Shown: positions 10,237-23,636, counted from the stretch's first letter. The stretch is DNA of 64,000 nt from Branchiostoma floridae (GCF_000003815.2 NC_049981.1:12664212-12728211); one strand, 5' to 3'. Program-made: numbers and translations. Notes: generated by a model not told the origin, from the sequence alone.

Positions 10237-13200
10237 ATGGCGGAGATGGACGCTTTGTTTGGCAGCGATGTGGACAGCGAAAACGAGCAAGCAGGTACGA
10301 TTCTGTGCTTTTAGGGACTAGAACTTGCCGTAAGAAGTGAGTGGATAGAGTCAAGAATTGTTTACATTGACTGGATCAATTATTTAGAGTCTAGAAACGG
10401 GAGAAATTGTGTGGGACATAGTTGTGGGAGGGGGGCGAAAGTGTGGCATGGTTAAAAAAAATTATCTTTTGAGTTGAGGACTCAGGTAGCTTGTTTCTTC
10501 TCAGTAACAGTCTATCAATGGACTGTAGAGGTAAGATTTCAGCCAGAAACAAGTAGAGGGAGACACGACTAAGTTGCAGTTAACTACTCTCATGTCCCTA
10601 ATAAACGTACCGGGACGTTTATTTTTTTCAGCCTCACAATCCACCCGGTACGTTCTTATTTTGGACGGTACGTTTATTTTTTTTCTGAAAATTGGGGCTT
10701 TGCTAAGCCAGGACCCTCAAATAATTGAAGTTTTTGGGGTTTCTGCCCATATTTCCGCGGTATTTTTGCTCAAAATTCACTATTTGTCGGGCGAAACAGC
10801 GCGGATTTCCCCGCGTTTTGACCCGCGTACGCGGTACACTTTCGGTGATTTCGTTCCATCTCGCTATGAGATCCTATGACGCTACGAAGTAAATGTTGTT
10901 CTTGGGGGAAAATAAGACACCGCACTGACGTTTTTAAATACAATTTTTACATAAATAACTTTTAGTTTTAATTTAGTAGTAGTTTACAGTCTCTGTTTAC
11001 ATCGTAAACCAGCACCTTGCACGAGGAATTTCCGGCCTTGTGGTTCCATGCTCTTGTCAGCGAGGCGGAAGAGTGATTCGTTCACATAATAAATACTGGA
11101 CGTAAAAATAACAACTATAACTTCGTTTCCCTTGTGATATGAGTTTTGACGCCGCATATTCTCCAAAACGGCAGGAATTCGTCGGTAAAAACAGCAAGTT
11201 CATAATCATTTCTAAGCTTCAAACCGCCACAAACACTTTCCTCTGTAGATGCATGTGCCATTATGCCGAGAAGGTCACGTCGAAATAAACTTTCTCTACG
11301 TAGGCTTATTTCTCCGGCAAAAATCAGCCTTAGTCTAGTTTTCACATAAAAAAGTTTTATGTAATAGATTTTAATTGTTTTTATACCGTAATCACTGTAT
11401 TTCATGCTACACATGAGAATTCTTGTTGCGACATTTTACCTTGGAAAAATGGAGTCGCCCACTGACCCCTGGTGACCTTGTTTATCTGCTGCTGACGCCA
11501 TCTTGGAAAATTACCGGAGACGGAGATTTCCATTTTTGGCCCGCGGAATACGAAAATTGGGACAGCGTACATGCATTTCAAGAACCTAAAACATCAGATA
11601 CATGAACGGACGGTCTATTTGTAAAATCTTTCCATATAGTCTTCCAGTTTGCACAGATATGACGATGTAGAGAAGGGTATACGTAGAGTGCAAAGAGTCT
11701 GAGACGAGAAAAAACGCCGCGTGAAATATTCAACACCACTTTGGTGGAAAAACTTCGCATAAAATCACATAATTTTGTATAATGTTTCTTTATTCAACGT
11801 TTCCTTCGTAAATCGTCTAATTTGAGCCTACATTTTGCTGATGTAGTGCAGAAATTGAAAAAAAGTTAACCCCGCCAGTCGCGCCGCGCCGGTGACCGCT
11901 ATCGGCAGTGTTGGCATAGCGGCCGGACCGAAAATCGTCTGGCCGCGACCGCATTCGACAGGTGACCGCTATAGACTAATATTAAAGTATTTCTTAATGA
12001 TTAGGTAAAAAATCCAACGGACCGACGAAAACTGACCGAAATGGCCAAGTGGCCCCTATACTCAGGTTACTCATAAGGCAGGTTTCACTGTACCTTTTAT
12101 TACATAATGGAGAAAATATCATAATTCGAACAAGATATCTGTTATAGTTCTTCAGCTCATTATTTATACAACTGATGTGGTTCTTAGGCATAAATAAATA
12201 AAAGGAACCTACCTGCTTATCATCTTCTTTTCTTTGGACAGAAGTAGCATGGACACAGTTAAATACATGTCAATTTGGTAATTTTCCGGGGGGTATGTTT
12301 ATTCCGGGGGGTATGTTTATTAGATATTGAGGATTTGTCCGGGGGGTATGTTTATTCCGGAAGGTATGTTTATTAGGGACATGAGAGTATATCTTTAGAT
12401 CTGTTAGTTCTTAAAATGCTAAGATCGCTTTACTAATGTAGTAATGATAATTTTTTGTTACTTCAAGGAGCTCGTTGGTTTACTTGTAAAGTAAATACAC
12501 AGAATATATGACACTTTTAGCCCAATCTGATTGCATGAAGATAATCTTTATCCTGATTGTATAAAGATAATCTTCATACAATCAGGTGGGGTTACTGACT
12601 AAACATTTCTGCTGATTAAACACTTTCGATAATGCCGAAAGCGGTCCCTAACATCGCAGAACTCAGACGCTTAAATCCAACATGGCAACCAGGCAGTTTT
12701 GCATTCCAATCAGAAAGAGCTGATACTATTTGTCCTCCTATAATGTTGCCACGGCTATACTTATAACATTACTAGCTTTGTTTGATAAGGCTCTGTGTGT
12801 CATCCTGTAGATGGAAAGGCTTCAAGATCAGCCAGCGACAACGAAGGATCACCAGAAAACGGCAACATGAACGAGCTGTTCGGGACACAGCTACCCAGCG
12901 ACAGCGAGAACGAAGACAGCAGAAGTCATCAGTCAGGAAGTGGCCAATCAGAGAGAAGTCGATCCAGATCCAGATCGCCATCCAGATCCAGATCTGCGAG
13001 CCCGCAGTCAAGATCCGGCAGCGAAGACAACCAGTCGGACCGAGAAAGTCAGTCAGGGAAGGAGTATCAGAGTGGTTCTGAGGCCAACCAATCAGGAGAT
13101 GAGAAAAGTGGCCAATCAGAGAACGAGGCTGGTGGTGACTCAGAAGATGAAAGAGTTCAAGGGTCAGATGAAGATGACAAATCCAGGGGTAGCCAATCAG

Positions 13201-16200
13201 GAGATGAAGAACAGAGAGGCAACCAATCAGGAGATGAAGAACCAAGAGGCGACCAATCAGGAGAGGAAGCAGATGGTGTCAGGTCAGGTGATGAGGCAGG
13301 CAGCCAATCAGAGAAGGAGGGAAGGGACCAATCAGATGATGAGAGGAGTCAGTCAGGAAATGAAGTGGAGAAAACTGGGAGCGGGTCAGATGCAGAAAAG
13401 AAATCTGGTAATGTTAACCTCCAATTTTGAACTTTTCATTTCTTTTATATATTATGATATGTTGTTTCATAATGTAAATTAGAATAATCTATACTGATAA
13501 TACATGGACCACGGAGAGGCTTATTGTAAGACAAATATGTTCTGAAAGTCATACTGTGCCCTAGACACATTGGATAACAACCTACTGCCTGTAAAGTTTT
13601 TCAGATTGAAAGTATGTCATACAAAAAGGCTATGTGGAGTATGGGACTCCTCACATTTTTACCTATCTTAAAAGGTATTTATTTACCTATGTGTAGGGAA
13701 GGGTTCAGACAGTGACAGCGACGACAGTGTGATCGGCAGGAGACCAAAGAAAGCAGCAGTATCCAGTGATGAGGGTGGTCCTCCTGGACTTGGTCTTGGC
13801 TCCGACAGTGAAGGGGAGGGTGGAGGTATGAACTATCTTCTATATTATTGTTAGTGATGTTCCTCGAACCTTTCTCCCTTAAATCAGCTTATCGGCCAGT
13901 TAAGGTGTTGAGGGGGGATGTAAGGGTCAGTCAAAATGTAACGATGATACATACATGTATTTCAAGCCTATTTAATCTGTAAACATAGAGTAATCCATGC
14001 ACATACATGTACATTATATAAATACCACAGAAATACGTAACCAGGTGAAAGTTGGTGTTTGGCTTGTCACACGCTTTAAACCTTTGGAATGCAAACATGC
14101 TGGACAGGTAGATGTATTTATGTATGAACAAAAGGTACATGTTGAACAAAAAGAGGCACTAATTCAGTATTTGAATACAAAGGCTTTTTCATGGGTGTCA
14201 TCAGTCTCTATGTGTTTCTGCTGTCATTTCATGTCTTGTAACTGATTGAATGAAGATGTTTTGCTTGCATTGCCCGCGCAGGTGCGACACCTGTTGCGGC
14301 TGCAGCTGATGACCTGTTCGGAGACGCAGACGACATCTCGGAGGAGAGCGGTGATGAGGGGGAGGCCAAGATAGGGGAGGAGATCAAGAAGGCTTTAGGA
14401 GAGGAGGTAATGTGCTGGTTTAGAATTTGAGTGTTTAGGGGCAGTGCCCGTCTGTTTCTTCAACCCTTGGTAGTGGTTGTGTTTAACTCTCTCTCTTTAA
14501 TGAAGAGTGCTTAGGGGAGAAATTATACTGTATCGTTGTTCAAGTCTTAGTGTATTTGTGAAGTGAACATTTTCATATTGAAAGTATGTCTATGTCTTTG
14601 CCTGTAGAACTAAATGGTTTGAGGGCTAGGAAGATGGCGCTCTGAATGTGTGCATTTTTCCATGTTCTGCCAGGGGGAGCCGATGGAAGAAAGTGGTGAG
14701 GCGGAGGAGGAGCCTGCACCAGAGACCAGGATTGACGTGGAGATGCCTCGGATCAAACTCAACCTGGGCAGCTCTCAGCACTTTGTCAAGCTGCCAAACT
14801 TTCTCAGTGTGGAGACCAGGTACGTCAAGTCCTACAAATGATCATGTTGCTTTTTAGGTAAGCTTAAAAAGTAGTTGTTTATATCCTTGTAGTGCATAGT
14901 GGCTATCTTTTTAGCAGTGTATATTTTTACTGGTACGTTGGAATGCCTGTTCGAAAAAGCACTCTAAAATCCATTCCTTAATTCACTCATAAACTGACGT
15001 CACCACCAAATGATCTGAATATACGGTTCCCCAGATGGAAAGCAGAAGCGAACATAAGAGCCAACTACCACCCAGGCTAACCATTTAGTTCTGGAATGTC
15101 TAGAATAATGATGTTGTGATTTCAGACCGTTCGACCCTGTACTTTATGAGGATGAGATTGAGGAAGATGAGATGATGGATGAGGAGGGGAGAACAAGGCT
15201 GAAGCTCAAGGTCAGGGTCACAGTCTAGCCACTCTGCAGCACCACTGGAAATGAACTTGACACTTAAGTCAATAATCTGGCTGTCTTTAGAGTCTTAACG
15301 TAGTGTATAACATGGTGAAGAATAGAATACTGTAAATGCAGAAACTTTCGCGGTGGATTAATGTTTACCACCACAAACATTTTTCCATAACACTAAGAGA
15401 CTACAGTGTATGGTGCTACCGCGAAAAGTCCATTTTCCCGCTACCGCAAAATTAAATCTCCGCAAACTTAAATGCATTTACAGTATATTGTTTTGTCACA
15501 ATATCATTGTATGTAAGAGTTCTTGAGTTTTAGATTAAAATTTCCAAATGTGACAAATTCTTAGAAATATCTTTCCCTAGGCCTAATGAGTACATGTTAG
15601 TCACAGTCTAACAATAGTTGGCCACAATCAATTGGGACTTGGTAACTCCTTCCATGGCCTAACAGGGCTCCTCAGTGACCCCAACCATAGCCTCCCAGCT
15701 AAACAATACTTCATCTCCCACAGGTTGAGAACACCATCCGCTGGCGTAAGACTGTGGATGAGAATGGTTTGGAGACAAGAGAAAGCAATGCCAGGGTTGT
15801 CAAATGGTCAGATGGAAGGTAAGCCTGAAACTTCATAGTCTGATTATGACGTTTTTCAATGCATCAATCTTATGTTGATAACCATGGTACTTAAAGGCAT
15901 GTCTGTTTCTTTTTCTTTTCTGTTATTAGGTACATAGTACTTACATAAGTCATGTACTTACTTATGGATTATCATACATAGTAGCTGATACATAAGTCAG
16001 TTTATTAGTCAATTTGTCCAACACATCATGAATAGTCTGGACTTTTTCTCCTGCCTTCGTGTGACATCCATTGTAGATTTGCCTACATACATACGTTGTG
16101 ATGATATAAGTTATATACTGTTATCTATAACAATAGTTATTAACTTACTGACAGTAGTAGTAGTAGTTCTTAACATTTTGCAGGTCTAAATGTAGCATAG

Positions 16201-19200
16201 ATTTGCCTTGATGTTTGATAGTTGTTGCCATACATGGTACCTTGTACAATGCCATTGTCAAGCAATGATTGAGAGTTGATTTGTTGATTGTGTTCTCCAT
16301 GTTACAGCATGTCCCTACACCTGGGTACTGAGATCTTTGACGTGCACAAGACATCCCTGCAGGGGGACCACAACCATCTGTTCATCAGGCAGGGTACAGG
16401 ACTGGTGGGGCAGGCAGTCTTCAAAACCAAACTGTCCTTCAGGTACAACCAGTGTACTAGCTATTATTAGTTTATTGTTATTACCTTTGCCAAGAAGGTT
16501 ATGTTTTTAGTAGCATTTGTATTTATGTGTGTGATGTGTAAAGTTCCTTTCTCAAGGGCACAATGTCAGTATATAGGGGGGTCTGCCCCAGAACCTCTGG
16601 GCTTTGAGCTAAGCATCCTTCCTTGACGCTATGAAACTGTTTTGAAAGGCAGGCAGTTTTCTTTAGATAATGTAGAAATATATTGGAAGAAACGTGCATT
16701 AGGAACTTGACAGGAGAATGCCCAACAAAGTGATGTACAATTTTTCAAGTTGAAGGAAAACTTATGCATTGTGCGTCAACATTTTTAAAGACCCTTTTAA
16801 AAGTGAGCTAAACTGGTTCTACATCACTTTCACCAAAAACTCAGAGTGCAATGTTCTGACTGTGTTTTTTTCTCTTGTTCCCAGACCACACTCCACCAAC
16901 AGTGCGACCCACAGGAAGATGACCCTGTCCCTGGCTGACCGCTTCTCCAAGACTCAGAAGATCCGAGTCATCCCTCTTGTAGGGACGGACCCAGAGTCTC
17001 AGAGAACTGAGATGATCAAGGTTTGTTAGTGTATTGTGTATACTAAGAAGTAAGGATTGAGACACTTAAACCTTTTACCAGTTATCTTGTCGTATGTGTG
17101 CATTAATGCAGGCCTCGAAATACTTTTTTCAGCCAGGTTGCGCAGGCGGCAACCTGAATCAAAAACCAACTTGCGTCATCAGCATTTCAGGTTGCGCCAA
17201 TTCAAAGTTGTTACTTTCTCCAAATTAGCTACTTAATCCATTATTTGTAAAAACAGTACATTTCAGTTGAAGAAACATGGCACAAAAAAAAGATGTAGGG
17301 CAAATTGAGCGCACTTTTCTCAATTAACAACATCCACTTATCAATCTTTTGAAAATAAAGACTGCAACAAAAATAATATCTCAAAGAACGTGAAAAATTG
17401 CGACCTCCGTCGAACAGTGCCGACCGTGCACCCCTCCCCAGTATAGACATCGTCACTAGCTGTTGTTTTCCCCGCATTCCACCGACAGAATTGTCCCAAA
17501 CAAGCAAAAAACTTTCTCTAAAGTAAGCCTATACATGTACTTATCAGCAAGGACGTCAGGCAGTTTACGGGCTTTCGTAAACATTGTCAAAACAAAGCGT
17601 GATTTTTTCCGCAAACACAGTGTTGGGACATAAGATATTCCACCAAAAGCAGCGCCCAGGCACGCTACATCATGGCGAAATGGCCAATGGGGTGCGACTC
17701 TCGCGATTTGCGAGATGTGAGTTACTGCGAGACTTGAGTTAGAATCAAAATGGCGGCTCGGTGAAAGCCGAAACCCGCAAATTTTTAACTTTGAGCGAAG
17801 TTTCCGGCGGAATCCCCAAAACAGGGCGAACATTTTCTGATATTTTTTGTTAAGGGCCTGTAACTTAAAGATCGTTTTGATTACCAAATAAAATCAAGTT
17901 GCGCCGCGCGCAACCTGACTTTCTGAACAACTTGCGCACAGAGAAAACTACTTGCGCGGAGGGGGTGCGCAAGTGGTTAATTCGAGCCCTGATTAATGGT
18001 TTGTGAACCAACTTCTGTAGATGTAAGCCAAGTGTTTAAACCCTCGCTTTTGTAGCTTGATTGACTTGCTATATTGGTAAGGGTTGCAGCGGCCGACAAC
18101 TTCCTTGTGTTTGCCAGAGGGTTAATGAATTTCAGAATTGTCAGAGTTGAGTATATTCATAGCTTGAAAATCTATCGAATTGGATTGAGCTCAGTAGCCT
18201 GCAAACATCAGCCAGTACTGAAAATGTCCATTAGAGCAGACTTAGAAGACAACAAAATACACAAAACTTGAGAAAAATGGTTCTTTATCTCTGAAGTTCG
18301 TTGAGCAATCTTTTGAACCCTGCAGTGCCACACCAGCGCCCCAAGTGCAGTGAGACAGAACTTTAGGCTGTGGTCCACTTTTCTTTATAGGTGTACTTGA
18401 CAAAAAAGCAAGGGGAATTGTCTCAATACAATGAAACTGTATATGCATGACATCACTGACTACCCTTTTTGTAATAGTTTATCATGCATAAAATGTTAGC
18501 TTTTTTTCAGCACCCTAAACTAGTTCCAGACCTATTTTTGCCACTGATCATACTGTCCATCCTGTTACTATCAGAAAGAGGAGGAGAAACTGCGTGCCAC
18601 GATGAGAAGAGAGGCGCAACAGCGCAGGATGCGTGAGAAGGCTCACGCCCGCGGGCTGAGCGCCTCGTACCTGGAACCAGACCGCTTTGACGAGATCATG
18701 GATGATGATGAGGAAGCCATCAGCCTGGCTGCCATCAAGGGCAACTACAAGAAACCTGGCAAGAAAGGTGGGAACATATCTGTGTAGAGAATCTTCTGTG
18801 CAACCAATCTGATTTAGAACATACTAAATTTTCCAGATAGTAGGAAAGATGTATGTGTTTGCTGAAGATTATTAGTTTATCATCCCAGTGTTCATCAATA
18901 GAAACTATTAATTTTGCATTAGTGAATTTAGTTCAGTATGCTGCGTTAAGTCATCAACTACATGTATAAGGAGAATCAGTGACTGTTGTGATCCAGGTTT
19001 GACAGCCTTCCTCATTCAGTCTTTCTTCTAGTCTTCTTTATTTCTTCCAGTATTGAAATACATCTGCAATAGTTTACAGAATTCTATACTTGATTGAGTA
19101 TTTACGATGCAATACTGTGAAATACATAGTCATCCCCTGTATGCATTTGTACAGCAATGTAGTGTCCAGCTGTGTGTTGATTTTAATGCAGTTCAGTTCA

Positions 19201-20014
19201 GTTCATCCATCCGGTGACACTATGAAGTTCCTCCATACGACTCTGTTGTGCATGAGGACTTTTGAAAATGCCTTTATTGAAGTAAGATGTTACATGACTC
19301 AGTCATTCATTCTCTCATTCATTCACTCACTCATTCCTTCCCCAGACTTCCGACCTCCCATCTACTCCTCAGACAGTGAGGAGGAGGAGGAGGAAGAGAA
19401 GAAGGAGGAGAGGCTGAACAAGGCCAAGGCCATCACCACCCTGGACAGTGATGAGGAGGATGAGGTCAGACACTTTCTCTCAACTGTCCTTCTGCGCTTT
19501 TCTAAATATCAGTTGTTAATGTCATTTACTGTAATGTTAACTGTATAATGTCAACTCTCACATCAAATATTGTGTTATCTCTGAAATGCTATTTCCTACA
19601 TCTTGAGGGACAAGGGTTTCACCCTAATTTTTTGTTGAAGCAAAGCCTCTACAATATGACTTTTGTGGGTGTCACTGCCCTCACAATTTAATTTTTTGTG
19701 GAGGCCTCTACCTTCTGTGCTGCGCCACTGAGAAGTTGCAGACAAAAACGGAAGACATCCATGAAAGGTATCATCATAACTGGGCCTCTAGAAAGAACGG
19801 CCTACATGTTGGCCGATAGGGCCTACCAGTATAAATAAAGGTGAACTTACCGATAAAAGTAAATAATTATTCGTAAGTAAGAAAATGATCTTACTAATTG
19901 ATTTTTCCTCAGGAGGGATCCGAAAGCGGTAAAAGGAAGGCAGAAGAAGATGATGGCAACAAGAAGAAGAAGGCCCGCAAGATTATCGAAAGTGACGAGG
20001 AAGAAAGTGACTAG
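10237..20014 (+). CDS. LEO1: RNA polymerase-associated protein LEO1 (PAF1 complex), 639 aa
   Basis: LEO1 is a nuclear subunit of the PAF1 complex, which travels with RNA polymerase II and promotes elongation-linked histone modification. Coding exons read by splice sites and frame: 10237-10294, 12811-13407, 13697-13825, 14282-14406, 14674-14819, 15126-15210, 15724-15818, 16308-16442, 16885-17020, 18575-18767, 19346-19464, 19913-20014. They sum to 1920 nt. The N-terminus ([12 protein letters not shown]) matches the family start, and exon 2 encodes a ~199-residue acidic Ser/Gln/Glu-rich region. The conserved core begins at [11 protein letters not shown] and continues through [57 protein letters not shown] and [12 protein letters not shown]. 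The acidic, basic-patched tail ends EEESD. Human LEO1 is of similar length (about 666 aa). The start ATG is in GCGAAACCAAGATGG context. Nothing is broken; large introns hold transposons. Confidence 0.96.
10587..12387. mobile_element. 1.8-kb non-autonomous TIR transposon in LEO1 intron 1
   Basis: The left end CTCTCATGTCCCTAATAAAC at 10587 is mirrored exactly by GTTTATTAGGGACATGAGAG ending at 12387, and TA flanks both ends (10585-10586, 12388-12389). Subterminal repeats of the form GGTA(T/C)GTTTATT occur several times near each end (10600-10680 and 12290-12380), a common arrangement for transposase binding sites. Interior ORFs are short and match no transposase. A patch at about 11880-12090 resembles ends of a Tigger-like MITE (ACCGCTATAGAC, GGCAGGTTTCACTGTA), suggesting a nested insertion. 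Confidence 0.75.
12552..12586. repeat. 35-bp near-perfect palindrome in LEO1 intron 1
   Basis: CCTGATTGTATAAAGAT is followed directly by its imperfect reverse complement ATCTTCATACAATCAGG. A third, partial copy (CTGATTGCATGAAGATAATC) lies just upstream at about 12527. It is probably the remnant of a small fold-back element. Confidence 0.65.
15330..15483. mobile_element. 154-bp MITE in a LEO1 intron, TA flanks
   Basis: The left end CTGTAAATGCAGAAACTTTC and right end AAACTTAAATGCATTTACAG form inverted repeats, and CGCGG/CCGC motifs extend the pairing inward. TA flanks both ends (15328-15329 and 15484-15485). No coding capacity. Confidence 0.75.
17109..17991. mobile_element. 883-bp non-autonomous hAT-like element in LEO1 intron 9
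   Basis: The ends CAGGCCTCGAAATA and (reverse-complemented right end) CAGGGCTCGAATTAA are typical hAT-type termini. The 8 bp on the left (CATTAATG) and right (ATTAATGG) share ATTAATG, a slightly eroded 8-bp target duplication. Inside each end are inverted (CA)GGTTGCGC-type motifs. An open frame on the minus strand at 17456-17887 has no hAT transposase or dimerisation motif. Confidence 0.8.
18230..18355. repeat. Partial copy of the MITE family seen at 6949-7187
   Basis: CTTAGAAGAC, AAATACACAAAA, TCTTTATCTC and TTCGTTGA occur in the same order and spacing as at 7055-7120, with about three-quarters of positions matching by eye. Only the right half of the family is present. Confidence 0.6.
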
Positions 20015-20227
20015 ATTCCAAAGACTTTTGTTTCAACTGTACATAATGACATCTGCAAAAGAGGCACAGAGAATAAGTTAATAAGGGACTGAAATATGTA
20101 AAAAGATTTTTGGCTAGAAAAGCATAGCAGTGGAAAGAAAATCTGTTGATTTGCTAGTTTGTACTGGTTTGAATCATGCACAACAGAACATAGCAGAAAA
20201 TTGTTCCTATCTGTAGATCTACTCATG

Positions 20228-20279
20228 AATAAAAGTCATTCAATGTTTTGTTTCCTTCAAAAAGAGAGCTGTAAATAAA
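20228..20279 (+). promoter_or_regulatory. LEO1 3' end with two poly(A) signals
   Basis: AATAAA occurs at 20228-20233 and 20274-20279, 214 and 260 bp after the LEO1 stop codon. The transcript probably ends shortly downstream. Confidence 0.6.
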
Positions 20280-23200
20280 GGACATTGCAGTACTTTTGAC
20301 CTAGTCAAACATTTTGTTCTATCATTGTGTGTAGAATTTTTACATTCATTAAAACCCTGTATTAAGTTTCTCTATGTATTTACACCTGCCATTAATTCTT
20401 CGGGTACATCTATAAGATAAAGTCTAAGATATTGATTATGTTAGGACCAAAAACTCTGTACCTTAATTATTTTCTCGTCACTGTGTATGATTGAACTTGA
20501 AATTTGTAAGCCCTAGGTGTCAAAACTTTGCATGTTAAAGAAACCACACAATCTCACTTCAGCCCAAAAAAATGCTGTTTTTCTGGCTAGGCCACACTGA
20601 CTTAATTTTATGGATGACATATGCTGGTACAAGTTTATTATGAAATTGAACAAAGCAGCACAATATTCACTACAAATTCTTACAGCCCCAAGCCGTTAAC
20701 AGAGCGTGAAATATAGAAATGTAGGAAGACTGATGTAGAGGACGGGTAGAAAAGTTTGTACCCTTTGTTAGCGGCCAATAAAAAAGGCTAGGATTGGCTG
20801 GGTTTTGTTGGGTCAGTCGGGTTACCAGAAACACAACATTTTTCCCAAGGCCCTATCCCCGTGTTGGTGGCTGAAAACATAAGATGTACGTGTAGTGAAG
20901 CCGCATTGCACTATACACCTAGCTACTTGAAAAATGCTTCAGCTCAGTTGAAAATGACTACAGAACATTTAACCGTTACTTGATATCTTTATTGCAATGT
21001 TTCAGGCATACAACTGTATAATTACAAGGCTATCTAAATGCTTTGTACTGGATATAAATTATGTAGTAAAGACTTTATGTTGGCATTTATGACATGGAAA
21101 TGTAAACTACCTTGTTGCCTACTAAAATGTAAATAAACCATAACATTGCAATTGAAAGAAAACAGACAAGAGCCATTTTCAGATGGGTAATAGACAGTAG
21201 TGATTAACTGATATTGAAGGTGGGAATGAAAATAGGGGTGATACAGTAAGGCCTTGGAATAGAGATCACAAAGATATCAGTAAGAGGTAAGAAGGCATGA
21301 GCATGTTATTTCTACAAGATTTTTGCCAAGCACACTGGGTCACCCCTACACGTTTCGCGTTTATCAGTAAAGTGTACAAGGTATCTAAAGCCTTTGCACA
21401 TTTGCTGTAACTTTTAATGTAGAGACATTGGTATTTAGGGAGTTGAATTATTCCTTAAGGCACCATACCCCCCCCCCCCTGGCCCACAAAAATGGTACAT
21501 TCTATGCACATGTCCATTGATAGAGGTTGCACTTTATTTGCTTTACCCCCGGCTTACACATAGGCCAATGGCCCTGGACTTAAACCCCGCAGTTTATGTA
21601 CTTAGTATATGACCGCACGTAAAGAAAACAAGTCCAGGTGTTCCGTTTATAGTTTCTCATTAAATATTCAAGACGACGTCGCAAGAGCTCGTGATCATCT
21701 ATGACGTCATGAGGTAGCTAATGCTAGGGTTCAGCATAGACGGTACAATGAATGTATTATTGATTCTGTTTGTAATTGATTATGTCACTTTCGTCTGTAC
21801 AAAAGTACTAGTACAAAGCTTTGTTGTATTTGCCATTAAGGTTGCTAAGATTTAGTATGTTTTCGGGTGCGTCTATCTGACTATGGCCAGCATATCCGAA
21901 GTGGTGGATCATATTTCATGAATGTCCAGAAGTATTATAGTTCAACTGTTGCACCCCTAAAAGCTGCTATATTAGACCAGTCCGCTCTATTTGAACTCCG
22001 CTAAACTTTCCTGACCGCACGTTGCCTTTCCGTTGCCATCCCTGTCTTGTATCAGCTAATTGTTTTTGTCAAATGGTATAATTACTTTGACAAATTTAGA
22101 TGGATACCGGATAAAGGCCATGTAATCTTGCCAAATAGCTTATAAATTACTGTGAAGCTAAACAGGCCTGGAACGAAATAACTTTTATATGCGGGTCACT
22201 TGGAAAGGGCAGCAGTAGGGACTTTCGAGGAAAGGTTGGTTCCATACTTTGAGTTGCCAGGAGCTAGAATTCGCAGTTTTGTGCTTTTGGACTTCAATTT
22301 TTTTGGCTATCCATCTTTAGTTTGTAGTACGTGTACATGTATTTTCAATGCCGTGTAAGTTTTCAACGCACGCCACGCTGTTTTATAGTAAGACATTTGT
22401 TTAATTCCTTCCAGGTAAAGCAGATTGGTCATGTGTGAGTGAGTATAAGTGACTGGCAAACAATGGGAAGATTAAATAACTCCTGTTTAAGCAGTTGCCG
22501 ATCAAAATCTTTTTGGGGATCCAATAAACTTTTCCTCAAGAAGAGTATAGTATGCCGGATGCGCCCTCCTACACACACACGCGCGCGCAGGTAATTGCAA
22601 ACACACAAGCACGCGCGCACATACACACAAACACACATACCTTCACAACTCATTCCAATAATTTGAAGCTAACAAATCCACAAAGGATGAAAGAAAGAAA
22701 ACATCAAAACGGGAACTTTTTGGCAATAACATTGGTCAGTAATCTATACTTTCGGCCTGACACTCAACATTATCGACATTTGTTTAGCCAATCAAAAATT
22801 AGCTCAAAAACCAAATGAAAATTGGAAATGAGTGCTAATGCTAGCTCAACATTCTTTTTTGTGTGTGTGTCTTTAATAAAAAATGGCTATAATATACAAC
22901 AGCTTTCTGACGTCCCCTGTTAATTTCTGCGAATAAATCTTGTATCTAGTTGTAGGAACTGTTTGTTGAGCCCACGCAGCCATATCCTGTCTGTACCTGG
23001 CCTCACCTATTCTCACCTGCCGGTCGTTAAGCCAGGTGTGTCAGCGGCTCGGCACGGACGATGACGTCCACATAGCGTTCCCGCCATACCCCCGGGCAAA
23101 ACAGCCGGGACCGTTCGTTGTACATACCGGTGGGTAGGTCAATGACCCGGTAGTCTTACAGACAGTACTGTGCTTAGAGATGGTCTGTCATCGACTTTTG

Positions 23201-23330
23201 TGAATACCAAAAAAGGCTCTTTCTATGTAAAAATAAGTTTGGACGACTGGGTTTAAGGTGTACAGTGTACTATTAAATATCTTAATGCCTGTGTGCCTAC
23301 TTGAAAAATATAATTTTTATATAGCTCTTT

Positions 23331-23636
23331 ATGAAAATTAAAATGGCTCAGACACGGCTTCTAAGAAATGAGGTGGATCGAACAATTGATGGGGTCAAGG
23401 TTTTGGGCCGGACCAAAATTACACGAGAGGAGAAGATGGAACAGTATTGTGTGGAATTTAGGGATGGAATTAGGCATGGACAGCTGAGTTCACTGATCAG
23501 TAATAAATACAATGGCAGTCATGCATTCCTGAGGAACAATGTATGGACTATCAAACAAGTGCCAAATGTCGGACAAATACTAAATACGTCTGTTACTGGC
23601 CTTTCTATCAAGTCACCGCGATTTTATGATCCTTAA
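23331..23636 (+). CDS. Low-confidence ORF, 101 aa, unknown
   Basis: An ATG-initiated open frame rich in charged residues (KITREEKMEQYCVEFRDGI) follows a TATA-like stretch (TTTTTATATAGC) 20 bp upstream. Unlike most ORFs in the intergenic region it is not built from simple repeats. No family was recognised and there is no splice support. It may be chance or a remnant of a mobile element. Confidence 0.18.
   Translation: MKIKMAQTRLLRNEVDRTIDGVKVLGRTKITREEKMEQYCVEFRDGIRHGQLSSLISNKYNGSHAFLRNNVWTIKQVPNVGQILNTSVTGLSIKSPRFYDP

Noticed and set aside
17456-17887. 143-codon minus-strand ORF inside the hAT-like element
   Set aside because: No hAT transposase motifs; begins and ends inside element sequence without a plausible domain.
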